Below are positions 10,541 through 22,548 of a stretch of DNA of 64,000 nt, one piece after another (the first letter of the stretch is position 1; each line of letters begins with the position of its first letter). The notes below the pieces were generated by a model. The model did no database searches and was not told the DNA's origin. It worked only from the letters and a program-made list of their open reading frames with translations. Position numbers and translations under genes: made by a program. The DNA is from Okapia johnstoni (lineage: Eukaryota > Chordata > Mammalia > Artiodactyla > Giraffidae), in contig CM044309.1 of NCBI GenBank assembly GCA_024291935.2, forward strand, positions 5,394,001 through 5,458,000, read 5' to 3'.

Positions 10541-12619
10541 GTTAAGTAGTGAACAATGAAATTATGAGTTCAGTTGAAGATGTAATGTGAGTGGTGATGT
10601 CTCATAAATTCCGTTCATGAAAGACCATATGTAACTAAGAAGAAAAGTCACCTTTGATTTAACAGGAGTCAGTCCTATGGTTCAAAAAGATATGGTTGAA
10701 ATTTTGGACTTTCTTCCATATTGTATAATATTGGTGGCAGGAAATTTTGCCCCCTGTCTCCAAACTGATCCTTCCATTTCCCTAAATTAGGGGTTCCATT
10801 CATTACTTAGATTAGCCCTATGGGGTAAAGATTTACTTGAGGATATTAGTATAAAATAAAAAGAGAAATTCTGAAAATTCACAAGCCACGTTTTCTCTGC
10901 ATTTGATTCTTCAAAAATTTAAAATTAAGTTCAGCTTGTGTGACACTATAGCTGAATGACTGGAATAGTGTTTATCATTATTTCTTAACAGTCAGTAATA
11001 ATCATTAATTCCTACACAGATGTCAAGTAGAGAGCATTAAGTACTGAAACAAGACTGTCCATAGAATGTGGAAATGAGAATGGAAAAGAAACTAGATGGA
11101 AGCCATTGAGGGGACTGTATAAGAGCTTGACAAATAGCTAATTTTAGAATGCTGAGCAAAAGCAAAGATCAGTTAAAATTAGATAATGTAGACTTGTAAT
11201 CACCCAAGTGTGTGACCAATTCAGCAATGTTCTTTGGGCGGAAAAAGTAGGGTGATTAAATTGGAAATATGGAAATGATTCATACCTGGGAGCTGAGATA
11301 ATGAACACAATGAACTCTACTTGGGCTAGATATTCAAGAAATGTTTGCTGAATTGAATCGTGACTGGAAGGAATTTAGGTTGTATGTAAAGATAGCACAC
11401 AATATTGTTATCATCTTCTAAATATATACTAATATATTGCTATATTAAAATTATCTTAGATATCCCAACTTTTTAATTTGATGATTATTAATATTTGCAA
11501 TTAATACTTAGGAGATAAATCTGTTATAATCTTCTCTAAATAACTTTCTTGTATATTTATATAGCTTGTCATATAATCTGGAAAATGTATTGCTGCCTTA
11601 TTCTGTAGAATACATGTAAGTCCAATGTTCATTTTTAAATGTGGATTTTCTATTGCTCCTTGGAAATGAAAGAGAAGACACTGAGTCTGTCAAGGACATT
11701 AATTTAATAGAAACCAGGGAAAAATTGCTTACCTCTGTCTAAACTTAAAATATTCTTTCTTATATTATAAGAGACGACAGGATTCCAATGTTGACTGTCA
11801 AGAGTTTATAATGGAACTTGCCTTCAATTCTCCTCAATTTTAACTTTGGATATACTGGCAACATGTGGGACAAAGTCAGCACTTTTGCTCAGCACAAAAA
11901 AAAGTCTGCAGCTCACCAACTTTCATCCTGGGGATGGAGATTCACCCTCTGCTATTTCCCTGTCTTGGCATTAGTGATAATTAAGCTAACATCAACAGAC
12001 AGAGTAAACTTAGTGCACCTGAAATGACTGAATTTAGTTTTTATTGTTATTAGTCAGGATGATTTCAGTTTCTTTAAAAACAATGACTGAAGAATCCTAC
12101 AGCAAATATAGAAAGAGTCCATATATTTTTCTGACTTTAACTCCTACTTAGTAAAATTTCTATGGATTTACAAAAAAGTGACAGAGAAGGTTAAAGAAGG
12201 ATTTTGAGGAATGATAAAATGTTTGTAAGAGTGCTAATGCAAGAATATTTGGAAAATAAAGTTCTGTGATGGCCTATAGACTAGTTAGATCTGGGTTTGA
12301 AATTTAATTCTCAATTTGGTGATTATGGTGCCTTAAAGATTACCTAAAACTCCGAATCTTAGTCTCTTTGTCTAAAAATGGGTACAAGAATGCACGTGTG
12401 AGAGTGATACTGGAGGACTGGGTGAGATAATGGATGCTACATTTGACTCTATTTTGCTTAGCAGTGGTGCTAATCTCTACATCTGAGTTTACTGAGAAAA
12501 AGAGAAAAATAGTTTTTCTATGCAACCACAATGACCAATAAATAGAACAAAATTTTATTTAAAAAATCCTGCACACTTTAGATACAGATCTATTATTACC
12601 TATATACAAGAAACATATT
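10541..12619. other. unassigned AT-rich DNA with a possible MIR remnant
   Basis: Mostly featureless. 12285-12470 resembles a MIR in sense orientation (TAGATCTGGGTTTGAAATTT and CTTTGTCTAAAAATGGGTAC spaced as in MIR), at low confidence. The frame at 11818-12027 has no support. Confidence 0.4.
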
Positions 12620-13877
12620 TCACTTCAGTTCAGTTGCTCAGTCATGTCCGACTCTTTACGACCCCGTGGACTGCAGCATGCCAGGCCTCCCTGTCCATCA
12701 CCAACTCCCAGAGTCTACTCAAACTCATGCCCATTGAGTTGGTGATATCCATCCATCTCATCCTCGGTCCTCCCCTTCTCCTCCCATCTTCAATCTTTCC
12801 CAGCATCAGGGTCTTTTCAAATGAGTCAGTTCTTTGCATCAGGTGGCCAAAGTATTAGAGGTTCAGCTTCAGCATCAGTCCTTCCAATGAATATCTAGGA
12901 CTGATTTCCTTTAGGATGGACTGGTTGGATCTCCTTGCAGTCCAAGGGACTCTCAAGAGTCTTCCCCAACACCAAGTTCAAAAGCAACAATTCTTTAGCA
13001 CTCAGCTTTCTTTATAATCCAAGTCTCACATCCATACATGACTACTGGAAAAACCATAGCCTTGACTAGACGGACATTTGTTGGCAAAGTAATGTCTCAG
13101 CTTTTTAATATGCTGTCTAGGTTGATCATAGCTTTTCTTCCAAGCAGTAAGCATCTTTTAATGTCACAGCTGAGTCACCATCGGCAGTGATTTTGCAGCC
13201 CCCAAAATAGTCTGCCACTGTTTCCCCATTTATTTGCCATGAAGTGATGGGACCGGATGCCATGATTTTTGTTTTCTGAATGCTGAGCTTTAAGCCAACA
13301 TTTTCACTCTCCTCTTTTTCTTTCATCAAGAGGCTCTTTAGCTCTTCTTCACTTTCTGCCATAAGGGTGGTGTCATCTGCATATCTAAAATTATTGATAT
13401 TTCTCCCGGCAATCTTGATTCCAGCTTGTGCTTCATCCAGCCCAGCGTTTCTCATGATGTACTCTGCATATAAGTTACATAAGTAGGGTGACAATATACA
13501 GCCTTGACGTACTCCTTTTCCTATTTGGAACCAGTCTGTTATTCCATGTTCAGTTCTAACTGTTGCTTCCTGACCTGCATACAGGTTTCTCAAGAGACAG
13601 GTCAGATAGTCTGGTATTCCCATCTCTTTCAGAATTTTCCACAGTTTATTGTGATCCACACAGTCAGAGGCTTTGGCATAGTCAATAAAGCAGAGGTAGA
13701 TGTTTTTCTGGAACTCTCTTGCTTTTTTGATGATCCAGCAGATGTTGGCAATTTGATCTCTGGTTCCTCTGCCTTTTCTAAAACCAGCTTGAACATCTGG
13801 AAGTTCACGGTTCACGTATTGTTGAAGCCTGGCTTGGAGAATTTTGAGCATTACTTTACTAGCGTGTGAGATGAGTT
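12620..13877 (-). mobile_element. BovB LINE, 5'-truncated, with TSD
   Basis: Antisense BovB running from its 3' tail (CTTCAGTTCAGTTGCTCAGT, left) to a truncation point inside the RT domain (right). It is flanked by CAAGAAACATATT at 12607-12619 and CAAGCAACATATT at 13878-13890 (12/13), a good TSD. About 1.26 kb remain; the endonuclease and the start of the RT are absent. Confidence 0.92.
13126..13877 (-). pseudogene. BovB reverse transcriptase fragment
   Basis: About 250 open codons of the RTE reverse transcriptase within the element at 12620-13877. Visible blocks: [17 protein letters not shown], the motif A region FIDYAKASDCVDH (where sister copies have AFDC), motif [18 protein letters not shown], and motif [11 protein letters not shown] with both catalytic aspartates. 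The frame ends early near 13126 after a frameshift in the TADGD region; the remaining C-terminal part continues out of frame toward 12620. It has no endonuclease and no promoter, so it is a dead fragment. The open frame extends about 13 codons into flanking DNA on its 5' side, which is accidental. Confidence 0.85.
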
Positions 13878-13998
13878 CAAGCAACATATTAGACATATAC
13901 ATAATTTGTAACAACATATTACATATCTTGGAACAATCTTATCATGTAACAAGTAGGACTTGTATGAAAGAAAAAAGAATATTTGGAGGCCTTAGACT

Positions 13999-14325
13999 AA
14001 CACAGGGCTTCCCTGATAGCTCTGTTGGTAAAGAATCCACCTGCAATGCAGGAGATCCTGGTTTGATTCCTGGGTCTGGAATATCCCCTGGAGAAGGGAT
14101 AGGCTACCCACTCCAGTATTCTTGGGCTTCCCTTATGGATCAACTGGTAAAGAATCTGCCTGAAAAGTGGGAGAGCTGGGTTGGATTCCTGGGTCAGGAA
14201 GACCCCCTGGAGAAGGAAAAGGCTACCCACTCCAGTATTCTGGCTTGGACCATTCCATGGACTCCATAGTCCATGGAGTGGCAAAGAGTCAGACGCAACT
14301 GAGTGACTTTCACTTTCACTTAACC
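13999..14325 (+). mobile_element. tandem (dimeric) Bov-tA-type SINE
   Basis: Two head-plus-body units in tandem. The first starts GGGCTTCCCTGATAGCTCTG and the second, at about 14127, starts GGGCTTCCCTTATGGATC. It ends in the usual tail GACTTTCACTTTCACTT. The same dimer, in reverse, is at 20790-21110. Confidence 0.9.
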
Positions 14326-14483
14326 TCTCATTAACAGATTTTGAATTTTGTATGACTGAACATTTTAGACTATATATATATTGAATTGTTACTAGTTTTG
14401 CTGCATAAATATAATGATTGAGGATTATTTTCTAATGTTGACTAAAAAGATGTATAGTGTCAGAGTTGCAAGTTAAGCTTTCA

Positions 14484-14578
14484 GTTCAGTTCAGTCGCTC
14501 AGTTGTGTCCGACTCTTTTTGATCCCACGAACTGCAGCACGCCAGGCCTCCCTGTCCATCACCAACTCCTGGAGTTAT
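14484..14578 (-). mobile_element. BovB 3'-end stub
   Basis: Only about 95 bases of BovB 3' end: TTCAGTTCAGTTCAGTCGCT through CACCAACTCCTGGAGTT. Very strongly 5'-truncated. It abuts the LTR-like block that follows. Confidence 0.85.
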
Positions 14579-15080
14579 TTATTTGGGGCAAAATGAGGAC
14601 TGCAGTCTGGGAGACACCACCTCAGATAGCTCTGAGAGACTGCTCCAGGGAGGTTGTCGGGGGAAGCCGATATATAAGATTTTGGTGAAAGGAGAGTTCA
14701 GTGCAATCAAGTGCATACTTCACAAAAGATTTTCTGCTAATCACGGGGAGCTGATGTCACCATGAAGGGATTGAATGATTTTATAGATATGAAGAGACAC
14801 AAGGATAGGGATCATTAAATCCGTTCCTGAAAGTATCCAACTATCTGAAGACCTGTCCGCCAGTTTCCCTGGACCACAGAGCTCCTCACTCTCCACCCTG
14901 AATTCCTCTCAGAGGGTGTTGAAGGTTGGCATTTGCAGCAGCACAGGGTTTAATCGCCACAGAGGCAGATGGCAGATGCCCTTGTTGTTGTCGTTCAGCC
15001 GCTGGCAAATGTTCTTGGCAAGTGCTAATTTGTAGTTGACACCAGCATTTCCCAAAGAGCATAAGACATAACTTAATCAT
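14579..15080. mobile_element. probable ruminant ERV LTR-type repeat
   Basis: Moderately GC-rich block, distinct from its neighbours, that I associate with bovine LTR-type repeats (AGACACCACCTCAGATAGCT, GGAGCTGATGTCACCATGAA, CCAGTTTCCCTGGACCAC). A TATATAA at 14671-14677 could be a promoter element if it is sense. I see no gag, pol or env sequence. Termini and orientation are not resolved. Confidence 0.45.
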
Positions 15081-15157
15081 TCAGTTAATCACTGTATATG
15101 ACCATCTATTTGTTCCTGTTGCTTTTGGTGGTTTGCTATCTGCTGGTTGGCTTCCGG

Positions 15158-15360
15158 GTTTCCGTCATGGCTCAGCTGGTAAAGAACTTGCCTGCTAATG
15201 CAGGAGACACGAGAGACCCAGGTTCAATCCCCGAGTCAGGAAGATCCCCTGGAGAGGAAAATGGCAACCCCTTCCAGTATCCTTTCCTGGAAATTCCCAT
15301 AGACAGAGGAGCCTGGGGGGGCTACAGTCCATGAGATTGCAGAGTCAGACATGGCTGAGT
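15158..15360 (+). mobile_element. Bov-tA SINE
   Basis: Head TTTCCGTCATGGCTCAGCTG, box-B region GGTTCAATCCCCGAGTCAGG, body, and tail AGAGTCAGACATGGCTGAG. Confidence 0.88.
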
Positions 15361-15460
15361 GCAAACACATTCACGCAAGCTGGTAGCAGGTATGACTTCC
15401 AGGTTGGCTTCAAATGGCTTAAATATCATTGAGGACTATTCTGAATCCTTTGACTGCCAC

Positions 15461-15670
15461 TTCCCTGGTGGCTTAGACAGTAAGGAGTCTGCCTGCAATG
15501 CAGGGGACCCAGGTTCGATCCCTAGGTTGGGAAGATCCCCTGGAGAAGGAAATGGCAACCCATTCCAGTATTCTTGCCTGGAAAATCCCATGGATGGAAG
15601 AGCCTGGCAGGCTACAGTCCATGTGGTTGTTTGCAAAGAATCAGACAGGACTGAGTGGCTTAGCACTTTC
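15461..15670 (+). mobile_element. Bov-tA SINE
   Basis: Head CTTCCCTGGTGGCTTAGACA, box B GGTTCGATCCCTAGGTTGG, well-preserved body and tail GACAGGACTGAGTGGCTTAG. About 100 bases downstream of the previous SINE, in the same orientation. Confidence 0.9.
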
Positions 15671-17092
15671 TTTGGTGGCTTGAGATTTTCAATGTAAAGG
15701 CAGGAATTCCAGGAAAATCTTGCCTTGGGCAAATATGATGAACTTGGGCCAGAAGAATACTGGGTCACTATGGACTCATTTTCTAAATTTTCCCCGCAGA
15801 ACTCTCTTCTTTAGAACATAAGAAACTTTATTCTAGTTGCATTTGAAAATCAGAGCTGGGTGAAGGAAAGCAGTCAATTGTTTTATATATGAATCTTAAA
15901 GACTGCTGAGCTTTACTGTACTTACTGTTTATAGACATAACTAGGGATAGAGTATTAAATAGAGTTCTAGGTTTCTGTGCGTAGAATGACTGAGGTTCTG
16001 TGAAAATGGTAGAAGGGGAAATAAATTTTGACTCTCAATTTTATCTTTGTAAGTTATGGTGCAGTATCTTTTCTCTGTATATGTCAGACAAGTCAGTTTT
16101 GCTATTAAGAATTAATGTTCTGTGAACGTTGGATTGCAAAAAGCTCTTTCCAGCTGTATTGGAAAGTGGATATGAATGATTAGACAAATTATGCACACTC
16201 TTTAAGCTGAAATTTCCTTGTCCCATAAATGGGGGATAATATTTATTTAACTTAGTTAATGTTAATGATAAATATGTATATAATGTTTAATAGAGTAGCC
16301 AGTACCTTTAAAAAGACTCAAATATAAGTTAGATGTTAATGTGATGATTGTTATTGTTATTCTACATAATGTGTATTTTATATTTAACTTTAAAAAAGTC
16401 TCATGTTTATAAGTAAAGGTGACTAATCTGTGATCATTTGGATTTTTATCTTCTCCTGCTCTATTTTTTTCTTAAGGATGACAACATTTGTTAGATTGAT
16501 TTTCTTTAGGGTTTTTTAGTTACCTCTTAATCAGAAAGCTTGGAGCTGGAAGGATAAATGGGAAAAGGTCATTCATTCACACATCTCTTGGGGACTTAAA
16601 TGTATATCATACGGTAGCACAAGAATAAGTTATGGTGGCTGCTTCCAAGATGTTCATAATTTACCAGTTGGAAACAGAAGTTTTAAAAAAGTACTTTTAG
16701 CATTGGTGCAAAAAAAAAAAAAAAACCTTGCTGGAAAACAACCGTGAGAGAATAAAGAAAGTGTGGTAACCATTGTCTTAAAATATTTTCCTAAATATCT
16801 GTACCTAGTTTATTATGGAAGATGTTTTAATCACTTGGGATAGTTATAACATCTATAATCAAATTCTGTACCTAGAAAATATTTTATATATGGTCATTTT
16901 GAGTGATAATTTTGAGACTTAGAGCGATGTGTTTAATTGCATTACTAATGACTGGAGAAAAACAGACACTGAGAAGGAATATATTATTAAAATGCTAAGT
17001 TGTCTCAGAACAGTGCATTTCTACCCTTGACAATAAAGAGTTCACATCAGTAATTTTTTATACAACATATAATATTATGTTTCCTTGTTTAG
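15671..17092. other. unassigned DNA upstream of the exon, with a MIR-like patch and an A16 run
   Basis: 16180-16320 resembles a sense MIR 3' half (TTTCCTTGTCCCATAAATGG). A run of 16 A lies at 16710-16725. 17061-17092 is the likely intron end with an acceptor (TTCCTTGTTTAG). No other exon signal. Confidence 0.45.
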
Positions 17093-17251
17093 AATACCTG
17101 CTGAAGACACAGCGGAAAGGAGACCTTCACGACCTGATGATTCTCACAATATAGCTATCCATGTAAAGAAAGCACACAGTGGCCATACTTTATATGGACC
17201 AAAAAAATATGAAGAGAAGGTAGTACAATTCATGGCTATTTTAAAGAAATT
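17093..17251 (+). CDS. putative internal coding exon of an unidentified host gene
   Basis: A 159-base exon candidate. It is preceded by a pyrimidine-rich acceptor (ATGTTTCCTTGTTTAG, AG at 17091-17092) and followed by a strong donor (GTAAGT at 17252-17257). One frame stays open throughout: one base completes an upstream codon, 52 codons follow, and two bases (TT) start the next, so both ends have phase 2. The other two plus frames contain stops (TGA at 17100-17102 in one). The peptide is hydrophilic, starting IPAEDTAERRPSRPDDSHN and ending YEEKVVQFMAILKK, unlike the chance frames nearby, and it is not part of any repeat I recognise. I cannot name the protein and see no catalytic motif. Without an initiator or stop it would be internal. 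The supporting evidence is splice signals, open frame and composition; function is unknown. Confidence 0.6.
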
Positions 17252-17257
17252 GTAAGT

Positions 17258-18589
17258 ATTTTAAATATGTTACTTCTTGTAGTTGAATAATTCTTTTGAA
17301 TAGCTTTTTTTTAAAAAAATCTTCATTTATTCCTATTCAATACGGATAGTCTGTTGGATAGGAACAAATCATTACTCTTGCCCCCACCCCTCAAAACCCA
17401 GGGAGAGGTGATTGAGGGTCCCCTTGGGGTGTATTAGTCATATTTGCTAAAATCATAAATCTCATCATGACTCCATTAATCACATTGCAATGGGTCTAAA
17501 TGCTTTATGTATTCAAACAAAAATAATGCAACTGAAACCTATTTAATTGATGGATATGTTGTCATATCTGTAGCCCTCTGTTTATCTCTAGCTGAACCAT
17601 GAGCAGATCCATGGACTACTTGAGTAGTGCCATTTAATATATTTTTAAAAATCACTACCTTATACTCTAAAGTTTTTTACTTTGTCATCATACTTGAAAT
17701 TTTAACAAATTGATTTTGAGTAAGAGTAGCCTCTTTTTAAAGAAATGTAGATATGCCTGACAAGGTTAAGAATACTGGTTATTCATAATAGAGCATTTTG
17801 GCTTAATCATATTATTATGTCTTAACTTATACTTAAATTCAGCAGCTCTGAGTAAACAGTGTTAGATGGGAGGAAGGAAAAAAGAGGTTGAAACATTGAA
17901 GTCATTGGAAAGGTCATATATGGGGGGTGTCACCAGAAAGGAAGGATTTGAATAAGTAGAGGACACTGTAATTGTGAAGTGTGTATAAACAGACAATGGG
18001 AAGGAGAGATGGGAGAGAAAAGAGAATTATGAAACTTTCTGTTAAATTTTGTATTGTGAGGCATATCAGATTAAATACAACCTTACGTGTGTTAGTTAGA
18101 TTTTGTGTTGTAAGCAACAGAAACTGGCGGGTTAATTAAAAGAAACAAATAAAAAGGAGTGGGGGAAGGGGAAGCTTGTGGGAAAATATTGGATAGCTCC
18201 CAAAGTAGAGAAGGAAGTATTTTATGCTTCTGGGTGTGTAATATTGGACTCAGTCAGCTACAACTATTTTTGATTGGGGGTTATTAGGCTCACACTTTAG
18301 TTTCAGAGATAGTCAGATTGTTGACTGTTTCAGTTTGCTTTCATATTCACATCTTGGATAAATGCTGATGAGGATCACACACTTTAATTTACAATTTTCC
18401 TGAATTTACATTCAATTGGTAAGAGAAGCATTTCAAAAGAGAAAAAATATCAAAGTTTCAGAAAGAGAGGGAAATGGATCATGAATAAACAATATTAAAA
18501 GCAATGAATTAAAACATGATGAAATTTTTATAAATAGTTTTGACTGACTTTATTTTTCACTTATTAATGAATTCAGTATTAATGAATTC
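17258..18589. other. unassigned (putatively intronic) DNA
   Basis: AT-rich, no exon-like segment. 18110-18340 may be an old repeat but I cannot place it. Confidence 0.4.
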
Positions 18590-19110
18590 ACATATAGTTT
18601 CTGAAAATATTCTTGATTTTGGGACGGCAGTGGTGAATACAATATTTTTGCCCTCATGGGGAGCTTATGTTCTAATGTAAGAGGGATAATACACACACAC
18701 ACACACACACATATATATATGTGTGTGTGTGTATGTATATATTGTGTTAGTGATAGGTATTAGAAATAAAAACTAATGCTGAATAGGTGTATAGGGGATG
18801 ATGGGAATGATTAGAGAAGTCATATAATTTAATGAAATGAGAGAGCTAGTGAATCAGATATCTTGGAGAAGTTCATTTCAGGCAGAGGAAACACAAGTGC
18901 TGGAGCTAGGGATGACATGTGTTTTGTAAACTGAAAAAAAAAAAATCAGCAAGCAGGCCAGGGTTGTAAAAGTGCATCAGCAAGGGGAAGAGTTGGTAGA
19001 AGTGAGGCTTCAGAGCTAGCTGAATCAGATCATTGCTTTGGATCTTGTAGGCTATGGTAGGTTTTCAGTCTTGGTGTGACAGGCAAAATGGGAGTGACGT
19101 TATTTTTATT
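18590..19110 (+). mobile_element. L2-type LINE remnant
   Basis: Sense L2-like order of motifs: GGTGAATACAATATTTTTGC, CATGGGGAGCTTATGTTCTA, TTTCAGGCAGAGGAAACAC, CCAGGGTTGTAAAAGTGC and GATCTTGTAGGCTATGGTAG. Interrupted by the microsatellite at 18691-18741. Confidence 0.55.
18691..18741. repeat. (CA)n-(TA)n-(TG)n compound palindromic microsatellite
   Basis: Ten AC units, five AT units, then GTGTGTGTGTGTATGTATAT. The TG arm is the reverse complement of the CA arm, so the tract can fold on itself. Confidence 0.95.
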
Positions 19111-20323
19111 ACATAGTAATGTGTCATGTATGGAGAGTCCACTGTGGGTACCAGGAGGAGATTTGGGATGACCTATCAGAAGGCTATATGGAATTGGTCT
19201 AGGTGTGAGATGACTGTGGTCTGAATTCTGTTTTAGGGAGTTCAGTTTGACATGTATCAACAGAACTTGACTTAGCTTTTAAAAAAGACATGAGCTGAAC
19301 AGTTTTCAATTGATATTCCTGGAAGCACATTAGGTTATTAGCTCAGCCTGACCACCAACAAAGATAATGCTGGGCAATTCATCTAATGCTCTCACCTGTT
19401 TCCATTTGATGACATTGCCTATAACTCCACCAGCTTTAAAAACAGAATTATGGATTTCTTTGGTAAACACAATTGATTTCTTTATAAATGACTAATTTCT
19501 GGAAAACAAGTGATGTGTATATGTAACTGTGGAGGTTGTAGAAAGGGTAGAAGAGACAAACTGATAAATGAGCTGTGAAAAGCAGTTTAAGATCCTCTGA
19601 GAAAACTTGGCCCAAATGATTTTTCTCCCACTTTCTCCAATTAAAGATGTTTCCTTTGAGGCAAGGAAGAATCTGAAGATCATTATGTTTCAGTGGAGCA
19701 GTGATGCAAAGCCACTTCTCAGGAATGACTCAGAGGAATTGGTCCCTGAAAGGACATGAGGGTTTGTGTTTTTTAGATTCAGGCTGTTTAAAATCCAAAT
19801 GCAATATGGTTCTTACAGTGCCGTTTGCTAGTGAAATGGGGTGTAAGAGGAGGAAATGTAATCTCAAACTATATTTTAGGGTTACATGCTGATGAGAGAA
19901 AAACACTTTTTGTGGGTTATTAATTCTGTTAAAAATACAAAGTTGGGTTAAAAACTAAGTGGAATTGGAGAAGCCCTCTTCTTTACATAAAAAAAAGTTC
20001 TTTATTGGAAGCTAAAGGGGAACATAATTTAATAAAGAATGATGCAAACGCTAAATGTAATTTAGATTTCTGACAGAAACAGTAATTGTTTATAAGAATG
20101 GAAATTTAAAAAGAGAGCTATTTGTGTTAAAAGAGATGAGTTAGCCAAGGACAGAAATTAAAACCTCCTTGACAGTAGATGGATAGCACAGAAGGGTAAG
20201 GCACTGACTCTTGGCCCACCAATGACAGTGAGAGTGAAATTTACATACGGGACGCACATGTTACAAACGCCTGACTTCAGAGTTAAGAATAAATATGTTC
20301 TGACTGGGACTCCACTAGTAATT
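19111..20323. other. unassigned DNA
   Basis: No gene or repeat recognised with confidence. 20185-20320 may be the first half of the MIR seen at 20425. Confidence 0.35.
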
Positions 20324-20416
20324 AGTCGTTTAGTTGCTAAGTAGTGTCCAATTATTTTGCACTGCCATGGACTGTAGCCTCTCAGTCTCCTCTGTGCATG
20401 GGATTTCCAGGGCAAG
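20324..20416 (-). mobile_element. Bov-tA SINE fragment
   Basis: Antisense 3' half only: GTCGTTTAGTTGCTAAGTAG, TGCCATGGACTGTAGCCTCT and ATTTCCAGGGCAAGTAATG. The head is missing. It sits in or beside a MIR. Confidence 0.75.
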
Positions 20417-20424
20417 TAATGAGT

Positions 20425-20595
20425 TGTATGATCTCGGGCAAATTTCTACCTCTTGATACATAATTCACTAATCTATAAAATGGGTACAGTTGTTAATGTC
20501 ATAGGATCATTGTCGTTGAAAAGCCTAAATGAAGTTAAAAATGTAAAGAAAGCCCTGTGAATATTATTAGTCCATCATAGGTCTTTGTACAAGTC
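20425..20595 (+). mobile_element. MIR SINE
   Basis: Sense MIR landmarks: GATCTCGGGCAAATTTCTAC, AATCTATAAAATGGGTACAG, TCATAGGATCATTGTCGTTG and AAAGCCCTGTGAATATTATT. Confidence 0.65.
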
Positions 20596-20789
20596 AATCC
20601 TCCCTTTCCAAAAGAATCTTCCAGGTTATGATAAGAATTTTTTATAAAAGACTTTGTTATGTCCTTCCTATAGCTGAAGTACAAAGAGGTTGTGCAAAGA
20701 GGTTCCCAGTATCACAGAATAGCAATGGTCATACATATCTTTTTAATTTAAGAAAGAATATGCCGATTTCTCATAGCTTGTGAATAAAT

Positions 20790-21110
20790 CTGCTGTGCTG
20801 TGCTTAGTCGCTCAGTCATGTCTGACTCTTTGTGACTGCACAAACTGTAGGCTCCTCTGTCCATGGGGATTTTCTAGGCAAAAATATTGGAGTGGGTAGC
20901 CCTCCTCCAGGGGATCTCTCCAACCCAGGGATCGAACCCAGGTCTCCCACATTGCAGGAGGATTCTTTACTATCTGAGCCACCAAGGAAGCCCAAGAATA
21001 TGGAGTGGGTAGCCTATCGCTTCTCCAGGGGATCTTCCTGATGCAGGAATTAAACTGGGCTTTCCTGCTTTGCAGGGGAATTCTTTACCAGCTGAGCTAC
21101 TAGGGAAGCC
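20790..21110 (-). mobile_element. tandem (dimeric) Bov-tA-type SINE with perfect TSD
   Basis: Antisense dimer of two body-plus-head units (heads end at about 20993 and 21110). It is flanked by perfect 13-base duplications CTTGTGAATAAAT at 20777-20789 and 21111-21123. The left side carries a TGCTGTGCTGTGCT tail repeat. Confidence 0.95.
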
Positions 21111-21340
21111 CTTGTGAATAAATAATTGCTTCTAATTATTTATCATATATTTATATTAGTTTACAAAGGTGCCAGTGATATTTTTATACTAGAGTTTCAG
21201 AAGCTACTAGTTGGTCACAAATTAACTAATGTTTAAGAAAATGGTATCTTTGTATCATTATCCTATTGTTTGGAAATAAGTAAACGCTCTTATTACTTAT
21301 TTCTTGTCACATTATTTTTTTCACTGTGTAGTTATGTCTT

Positions 21341-21614
21341 GGAGAAGGCAAAGGCACCCTACTCCAGTACTCTTGCCTGGAAAATCCCATGGACGGAGGA
21401 GCCCGGTAGGCTGCAGTCCATGGGGTCACTATGAGTCAGACACAACTAAGCGACTTCACTTTCACTTTTCACTTTTGTGCATTGGAGAAGGAAATGGCAA
21501 CCCACTCCAGTGTTCTTGCCTGGAGAATCCCAGGAATGGCGGAGCCTGGTGGGCTGCCATGTATGGGGTCACACAGAGTCAGGCACGACTGAAGCGACTT
21601 AGTAGCAGCAGCAC
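21341..21614 (+). mobile_element. BOV-A2 SINE (Bov-A dimer) with perfect TSD
   Basis: Two Bov-A monomers (GGAGAAGGCAAAGGCACCCT and GGAGAAGGAAATGGCAACCC) joined by a TTTCACTTTTCACTTTTGTG linker, ending AGCGACTTAGTAGCAGCAGC. Flanked by perfect TTATGTCTT duplications at 21332-21340 and 21615-21623. There is no tRNA-like head, as expected for this family. Confidence 0.95.
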
Positions 21615-21623
21615 TTATGTCTT

Positions 21624-22330
21624 AGTCCCTTTGTGTTGCTATAACAAAAGTATCATAGACTGGGTGGCTTAAATAACAAAAATTTATTTGTCACAGTCAG
21701 TTTGGGAGGCTGGGAGGTCTAAGATCAAGGCACCTGCAGATTCCTTGGGTGGGGTGGGGCCCTTTCCGAGTCATCGGTGGCCCTCTTCTTGCTGCGTGCT
21801 CACGTGGCCAAAGTGGAGAGAGCTCTCAGAGTCTCTTTTGAGATACAGTGCTCAGTGTGTGGAGTGGGGGGAGAGAGGTTCCCTGAACCAATACGCAATT
21901 CAACTCAATTGTGATGCTACCTACTCAGAGACAGCACCAGGTTTCGTAGGTTTTGGGTTCAGATCTACAAAACTACTGTCTTTTCTCCAAGTCATTCTCC
22001 CCTTTTCAGACAACAATTGAAAGCTTGTGCTTCTGATTGATCTACTACAGATTAGAGGTTGCCACAACCCTTCTGTGGACTTCAGATACTGCTCACAAGT
22101 CTAGATTGTTGTCTGTACTTCTGACCAACTGACTATAAATCACGGGCTCCCATGGCCCCTTCCTTAGGTTCAATTAATTTGCTAGAGCAGATCAGAGAAC
22201 TCAGAGAAACATTTTTCTTACTAGATCACTGGTTTATTATAAAAAGATATAACTCAGAAACAGTCAGAAGGAAGTGATGCATAGGACAAGGTGTGTGGGA
22301 AGGGTTGTGGAGCTTACATGCATTCTTGGA
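21624..22330. repeat. old mammalian repeats, family not resolved
   Basis: TGTGTTGCTATAACAAAAGT...AGACTGGGTGGCTTAAATAA followed by GAGGCTGGGAGGTCTAAGAT is a common ancient mammalian interspersed sequence. 22160-22280 (AATTAATTTGCTAGAGCAGA, TGGTTTATTATAAAAAGATA) is another. I cannot assign families without a search. The 110-codon frame at 21688-22020 is accidental. Confidence 0.5.
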
Positions 22331-22339
22331 GCGTGAGTG

Positions 22340-22545
22340 AGTGAAAGTTGCTCAATTGTGTCCGACTCTGCCACCCTATGGACTGTAGCCCGCCAGGCTC
22401 CTCTGTCCATGGAACTCACCAGGCTAGAATACTGGAGTAGGTAGCCATTTCCTTATCTAGGGGATCTTTCCAACCCAGGGATCCAACCCATGTTTCCTGC
22501 ATTGGCAGGCAGAATTCTTTACCACTGTGCTACATGGGAAGCTCA
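22340..22545 (-). mobile_element. Bov-tA SINE
   Basis: Antisense: AAGTTGCTCAATTGTGTCCG, body, and head at the right (CTGTGCTACATGGGAAGCTC). Confidence 0.9.
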
Positions 22546-22548
22546 AAG

